Below, piece after piece: positions 58,707 through 64,000 of a DNA stretch of 64,000 nucleotides. Both the position numbers and the translations under genes were made by a program. Origin of the DNA: Flabesymbios commensalis (lineage: Eukaryota > Annelida > Polychaeta > Terebellida > Flabelligeridae); contig OZ024915.1 in NCBI GenBank assembly GCA_964017125.1, forward strand, positions 22,226,437-22,290,436, written 5' to 3'. The notes under the pieces are model-generated. The model had not been told where the DNA came from. It saw only the letters and a program-made list of their open reading frames with translations, and made no database searches. Each line of letters begins with the position of its first letter. The first letter of the stretch is position 1.

Positions 58707-59301
58707 CTCCTTGGTCGCTATCATCATCATCTTGTTCTTTCTTTACTTTAATGAGGATAGTTTCGTTCGTCGGAGAAGCCTGAACAAATTCAACTGGGGT
58801 TTTGGTTTCATCACAGTATTCCGGGCTGTGACTGTTAAAGCCTTTCACGACACATTCATGTTGATCAGGCTTGTCGCTCTTATTAATGGATTTTGTATTA
58901 TAATTATCTATAGTCTAAGCTTTGTCTTTGGATGCATTACTGTCAGTTTCCAATGGATCATTGTCTTTATCGGATACTGCCTTCGATGTCCTGGTTTTGG
59001 AAACTTTTTGTATCATGTTATCTTCAAAGTCTCCACTGGCTTTAGGCTCTCTATCTTCTTCGGTTTTTGTGTCTTCTCCAGGTTTTACTCGAAACATAAT
59101 TTCCTCATTTGTCGTTGACGCCTGAATAAAACCATTTAACATTCTTTCACAGTGATCCATGCGAATACTATCATCCATATATATATCTTCACAATTCCCC
59201 TTGCTTTTGTTATGGACGTCTCGGAGTACTGGGAAGATTACCAGTAGTAGTAGGCCTACTTTTCGCCCCACCTGGGTTGGTTCATTTTCCGTCCGTTGCA
59301 T
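58707..59301 (-). pseudogene. Acidic exon of the minus-strand family, copy C
   Basis: From 59301 the frame reads MQRTENEPTQVGRKVGLL, DVHNKSKGNCEDIYMDDS and GFIQASTTNEEIMFRVKPGE for 128 codons to a TAG. In the same frame it continues NYNTKSINKSDKPDQHECV and EFVQASPTNETILIKVKKEQ to DDDDSDQG, where GGAGTAAGT forms a donor-like site near 58707. A motif is thus used twice: F-(I/V)-Q-A-S-x-T-N-E-x-I-x-x-x-V-K. Asp/Glu-rich with Lys clusters, it would be a soluble, probably nuclear linker. The function is unknown. The TAG is shared with copy D. Confidence 0.45.
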
Positions 59302-59884
59302 GCTGTACTGTATGCTATGGAAGCACTAGTCTACAGCAATTATCCAAGGAAAGCTGTAGCCTCCACGTGTCTGGCCATAATCTTCGGGCAGATTGCCAGA
59401 CGCTTACCGAGGCAATACCCACGTACCCGCTCAATACCGGTGCCAATGCAATCGGCAATAGAGAGTTTGACATTAGGTCTCTCACATGGGATGAATGGAG
59501 TTGCCTTGGGGATAAATCCCCTGGACATGCCCATAACCCCTCATCGGGTGAGTGAAGGAAAACACGCTCAACAACCCACCATGCCCTATCACCCCACCAT
59601 CGCGTCATCATCTGTACATCATTTATCTCATCAATGGACTGCATTGTTTTTTTTATCGTATTACAATGTTACTTAAATGACCACTAGTGCTGAAAAGTTA
59701 TGTAAAGCAACAATTCACTACTACTACTACTATGTAGAGAAATATTGTAGTGTATTGTGTTATATGAAATAGTGTAGTATACTGCTCATAATCTGATAAT
59801 TGCAATATTGCGAACATCTTTAAAAAATGTTTTATTTTTTCTAGGCCTCATAAGAAACAAAATTATTCAGATGAATCTGAAACA

Positions 59885-60490
59885 AACACTGTTTTATGAG
59901 ATATTAGCCTAGCAATGGGCCACATGTCTGTGCTGTTGGCCCAGCATCAGACAGATACATCACCGTGGATTTACGGGCAATATTCTCATGGCTTGAATCC
60001 TTTGATGTGGTCCGCACAGTTTAGCCATACCAATCTATGCGGGCTTAACAAACCATACAGTCTGTTTATATATTAATATGTTAACATCGGAAATCAACCT
60101 ATTATCGTCCCTATTAGAGTGATGGGAAAAACCTTGTAAAACAATTGCTTTCAACTCTATGAATGGAATTTCACAAAATACTGTAATTTCAGAAAATGAT
60201 TTAAATTGTGAAAAAACAGGGCCTTTAACACTAGGCACATTGTAACACGAGTCCGTCGGAGCAGGCCCAGCTGGTACCGTTCAAGCCGGAACAATATTCA
60301 CCAGAATTAAATTTAAAAAAACTAATAGACTTCTGTCATTTTTTAATTTCAATCAGGGGCTCAACCGGTCCAATCAATGATAGTTTCCGATGTACCGTAT
60401 CATCTTGATTTGAAACAAAAATCGATCAATTGAAGTGGTGAACAGTCACCAAACAGAAAGACAGTGTATGCTGCATGCCTGCTGTCTGTG
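59885..60490. other. Downstream part of duplication copy 1, no gene
   Basis: Contains GGGCCACATGTCTGTGCTGTTGGCCCAGCATC (about 59916-59950), shared with 44690 and 62820, and the empty target site GGGAAAAAC at 60124-60132 discussed with the insertion at 63038. No coding region. Confidence 0.55.
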
Positions 60491-61622
60491 AACGAGGTAC
60501 AACCCGCTTCTATGCCATGTCGCGACTCCGGCTAAGACCCCGCGCGACACGAATCAAAGAGACATGTTCCAATATAAGGAGCTCGACACATGAGAAACGA
60601 CGTGCCTGCTCGAGTTCCACAAAAAACAAGTGCTGACAATCGAAGGGATAATAATGCCGATCAAAATGGTAAAGTAACGGCGAATAAGACACTTAGACAA
60701 ACAAACTTTGGATGACAAATTCACACTCCTGTCCGATTCGTGCAGCTGGTTCATGCGGTTATAGCACCCAATGATATATACTGCGGAACAAGTGCACGCA
60801 TCATATAAAAAAAATGTAAATTTAAATTAAGCCAGGCCTGGCATAACTTAATCATACATTGTGTGAAATAATGAAACATTTTGTAACGTAAATCAGTAAG
60901 TGTATCGAAAATGTATTATATAAGCTAAGTCAGTTGGATGAGATACATGAGTATTGGATGAGTTTTGGGCATGACCAGTTTTAAAGAGGACAATTGCTAA
61001 GAGAATTGGAACTAAATACACTCATATGGAGTTGGTCATAGCCGCACTCATCAATGTTCACCAACACCTCACGCTGTAAACCCACTTTGACAGTTCATGT
61101 TGGTTTGTTATATTGTCATATATACGTCAATTCGATGCTACTTGGCCGGTCGTGTAGATAACCATACTTTAGCGATCGCTGCCGTTACCATAGCCACAAG
61201 CGAAATTTGAGATATAAGTTGTCACTTAGCCAGGGGGTAATGTGGCGACGGCAACTACAGAACGAATTCATTTTGGCCGATTTTGTGCCGGACTGAACCG
61301 GAAGCTGATTAGTTTCTGTTGTTCCGCCTAGCCGCTCCACGCGGGAAATCGTGCCACTACCACATTCTAATTCGACTGCTCAGCGGGAACGGACGTTTAA
61401 GTTCACCTCACACTTTTGCTGAGGTGGACTTGAATAAAGAGAAAAAGAAAGAATCATCCATGTTTTAACTTCTTTTTTCCACCCATGCTGACCTTCAGTT
61501 CAACATATCTGTTTTCAGTTAGATGTTGGTAACATGACGTATTCTATGTTTTTAAATCACAAAATTACTTGAATGGCCATAATGGCTGAAAAGTTACGTA
61601 AAGAAGAAACTTTACTTACTTA

Positions 61623-62217
61623 CTCCTCTGTCGCTATCATCATCATCTTGTTCTTTCTTTACTTTAATGAGGATAGTTTGGTTCGTCAGAGAAGCCTGAA
61701 CAAATTCAACTGGGGTTTTGGTTTCATCACAGTATTCCGGGCTGTGACTGTTAGAGCCTTTCATGACACATTCATGTTGATCAGGCTTGTCGTTCTTATT
61801 AATGGATTTTGTATTATAATTATCTATAGTCTAAGCTTCGTCTTTGGATGCATCAGTGTCAGTTTCCAATGGATAATTGTCTTCATCGGATACTGCCTTC
61901 GATGTCCTGGTTTTGGAAACTTTTTCTATCATGTTATCTTCAAAGTCTCCACTGGTTTTAGGCCTTCTATCTTCTTCGGTTTTAGTGTCTTCTCCAGGTT
62001 TTGCTTGAAACATAATTTCCTCATTTGTCGTTGACGCCTGAATAAAACCATCTAACATTCTTTCACAGTGATCATTGTGAATACTATCATCCATATATAT
62101 ATCTTCATAATTCCCCTTGCTTTTGTTATGGACGTCTCGGAGTACTGGGAAGGTTACCAGTAGTAGTAGGCCTACTTTTCGCCCCACCTGGGTTGGCTCA
62201 TTTTCCGTCCGTTGCAT
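61623..62217 (-). pseudogene. Acidic exon of the minus-strand family, copy D
   Basis: Near-identical to 58707-59301: MQRTENEPTQVGRKVGLL, GFIQASTTNEEIMFQAKPGE, the same in-frame TAG after 128 codons, then VQASLTNQTILIKVKKEQ. It was duplicated together with the LTR-like region and not by independent transposition. Confidence 0.45.
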
Positions 62218-63037
62218 GCTGTACTGTATGCTATGGAAGCACTAGTCTACAGCAATTATCCAAGGAAAGCTGTAGCCTCCACGTGTCTGGCCATAATCTT
62301 CGGGCAGATTGCCAGACGCTTACCCAGGCAATACCCAAGTACCCGCTCAATACCGGTGCCAATGCAATCGGCAATAGAGTGTTTGACATTAGGTCTCTCA
62401 CATGGGATGAATGGAGTTACCTTGGGGATAAATCCCCTGGACATGCCCATAACCCCTCATCGGGTGAGTGAAGGAAAACACGCTCAACAACCCACCATGC
62501 CCTATCACCCCACCCTCGCGTCATCATCTGTACATCATTTATCTCATCAATGGACTGTATTGTTTTTTTTATCGTATTACAATGTTACTTAAATGACCAC
62601 TAGTGCTGCAAAGTTATGTAAAGCAACAATTCACTACTACTACTACTACTATGTAGAGAAATATTGTAGTGTATTGTGTTATATGAAATAGTGTAGTATA
62701 CTGCTCATAATCTGATAATTGCAATATTGCGAAAATCTTTTAAAAATCTTTTATTTTTTCTAGGCCTTTATAAGAAACAAAATTAACAAACACTGTTTAT
62801 GTGAGATATTAGCCTAGCAATGGGCCACATGTCTGTGCTGTTGGCCCAGCATCAGACAGATACATCACCGTGGATTTACGGGCAAGATTCTCATGGCTTG
62901 AATCCTTTGATGTGGTCCGCACAGTTTAGCCATACCAATCTATGCGGGCTTAACAAACCATACAGTCTGTTTATATATTAATATGTTAACATCGGAAATC
63001 AACCTATTATCGTCCCTATTAGAGTGATGGGAAAAAC

Positions 63038-63632
63038 CATTCTCCACACATAGATGTCGCTCAGGTCAACCCCGCTCTCTCTCTGTAACCACACGCCATG
63101 TTTGGACAAAAACTGCTCATTTTGAGCAGTTTTGTTGATATAGCAACTGTAGGCTTATAATCACGCTTGAGTGTCCTGAATATATATGGCAAATATAAAA
63201 CACCACTACTCCGCCACATATAAGTTTCTATTCACATAGAAATAGAAAACGTTCAATGGATTACTTTTCCTGCCTACGCGCTGCTGTGAGAAGGTCCATG
63301 TTTACGTTTTTCTGACAGAATTTACAATCGGCTTCAAAACACTGGCAAATATAAAATACTGAATGACATGCGAATTGTGCTGGTTCAATTTATCCACTAC
63401 TAAACAGAATAAATAGCCCTTACCTGTAACAAACTCTAACATCAAATTAAATATTGAAAAAAGGATAAGTAATGAGTCAAAGTGAACACCAAAATAGTTC
63501 CGCGGTTATAGGAATGGTTATAAAATCACGTGATAACGCTCACTAACGGCTGATAAATCTGGTAAATCGCCATGCGTGTATACGGCGAAATGAGCGTGTG
63601 GTATCAGAGATTTAATCTCTGAGGTCAGAATG
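63038..63632. mobile_element. 595-bp insertion with 9-bp target duplication (non-autonomous DNA element)
   Basis: GGGAAAAAC occurs at 63029-63037 and 63633-63641, on either side of a segment that starts CATTCTCC and ends TCAGAATG, so the outer six bases are inverted. The first duplicate has the uninterrupted site at 60124-60132. A 9-bp duplication is usual for MULE/Mutator and also occurs in Merlin; the superfamily is not settled. The interior has two small hairpins (AAAACTGCTCATTTTGAGCAGTTTT near 63109 and CAGAGATTTAATCTCTG at about 63605) and no coding frame. Confidence 0.85.
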
Positions 63633-64000
63633 GGGAAAAACCTTGTAAAACAATCGCTTTCAACTCTATGAATGGAATTTCACAAAATACTGTAATTTCA
63701 GAAAATGATTTAAAGTGTGAAAAAACAGGGCCTTTAACACTAGACACATTTTAACACAAGTCCGTCGGAACAGGCCCAGCTGGTACGGTTCAAGCCGGAA
63801 CAATATTCACCAGAATCAAATATAGAAAAAATAATAGACTTCTGTCATTTTTCAATTTCAATCAGGGGCTCAACCGGTCCAATCAATGATAGTTTCCGAT
63901 GTACCGGCTCTATCCGTATCATCTTGATTTGAAACAAAAATCGATCAATTGAAGTGGTGAACAGTCACATCATAGAAAGACAGTGTATGCTGCATGCCTG

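Larger units (their letters stand above)
57131..60490. repeat. Tandem segmental duplication, first copy
   Basis: Covers the end of the Gypsy fossil, its LTR-like region (about 57942-58560) and a following stretch with a minus-strand coding fragment (58.7-59.3 kb). The same order recurs from about 60512. Identity is high throughout, with scattered substitutions and a few small length differences. Confidence 0.85.
60512..64000. repeat. Tandem segmental duplication, second copy (runs off the window)
   Basis: Repeats the order Gypsy tail, LTR-like region (about 60815-61470, AATAAA near 61435), acidic minus-strand fragment and downstream sequence. Its first portion is shorter than in copy 1. It carries an extra 30-odd bp near 60992 and the 595-bp insertion at 63038-63632. 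The last bases of the window still match the end of copy 1, so a further copy beyond the edge cannot be excluded. Confidence 0.85.

Overview
The window reads as animal nuclear DNA, most likely from a marine invertebrate. It is AT-rich and carries no bacterial-style gene packing. It holds tRNA-derived SINEs, LINEs, a Ty3/Gypsy fossil and many fold-back or MITE-like DNA elements, and the word TAGGCCTA recurs. I cannot fix the phylum; hemichordate, echinoderm, amphioxus or mollusc would all fit.

Only one convincing intact host gene is present: a 324-codon glycosyltransferase (GT32 / DXD family) on the minus strand at 220-1194. Everything else I can name is repeat-derived.

Layout. 1.2-8 kb: GT32 upstream DNA, a two-unit tandem repeat, a SINE tail and small hairpins. 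8.1-10.75 kb: a 5'-truncated, decayed CR1/L2-type LINE. 11-15 kb: piggyBac-like TTAA MITEs, a LINE tail, a fold-back element and copies of a palindromic family. 17.4-25.3 kb: a nest with an outer inverted repeat, a SINE inside it, and a 6.9-kb fold-back element inside the SINE. The fold-back arms are inverted arrays of units of roughly 180 bp, and its interior holds a full-length dimeric SINE with a 13-bp target duplication. 25.6-34.7 kb: a duplicated Cys/His-containing fragment, many hairpin elements, a CAG repeat and a second dimeric SINE. 35.2-38.5 kb: a 933-bp hAT-type element with 8-bp target duplications, then 145-bp satellite-like arrays. 39-42 kb: a third dimeric SINE and LINE tails. 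42.4-49.3 kb: two paralogous copies of a decayed minus-strand transposase-like gene, one of them internally deleted. 49.8-58.5 kb: a Ty3/Gypsy fossil split by a 5.1-kb fold-back element. 57.1-64 kb: a tandem duplication covering the Gypsy tail, its LTR-like repeat and another fragment of the minus-strand family. The second duplicate carries a 595-bp insertion with a 9-bp target duplication, and the first preserves the empty site.

There is no operon-like cooperation here. The interest lies in the layered insertion history and in several apparently undescribed non-autonomous families: large fold-backs with satellite arms, a dimeric tRNA SINE, and a palindromic family beginning CAGCAAACACGA. All repeat family names rest on visible termini, target duplications and motifs, not on database searches.
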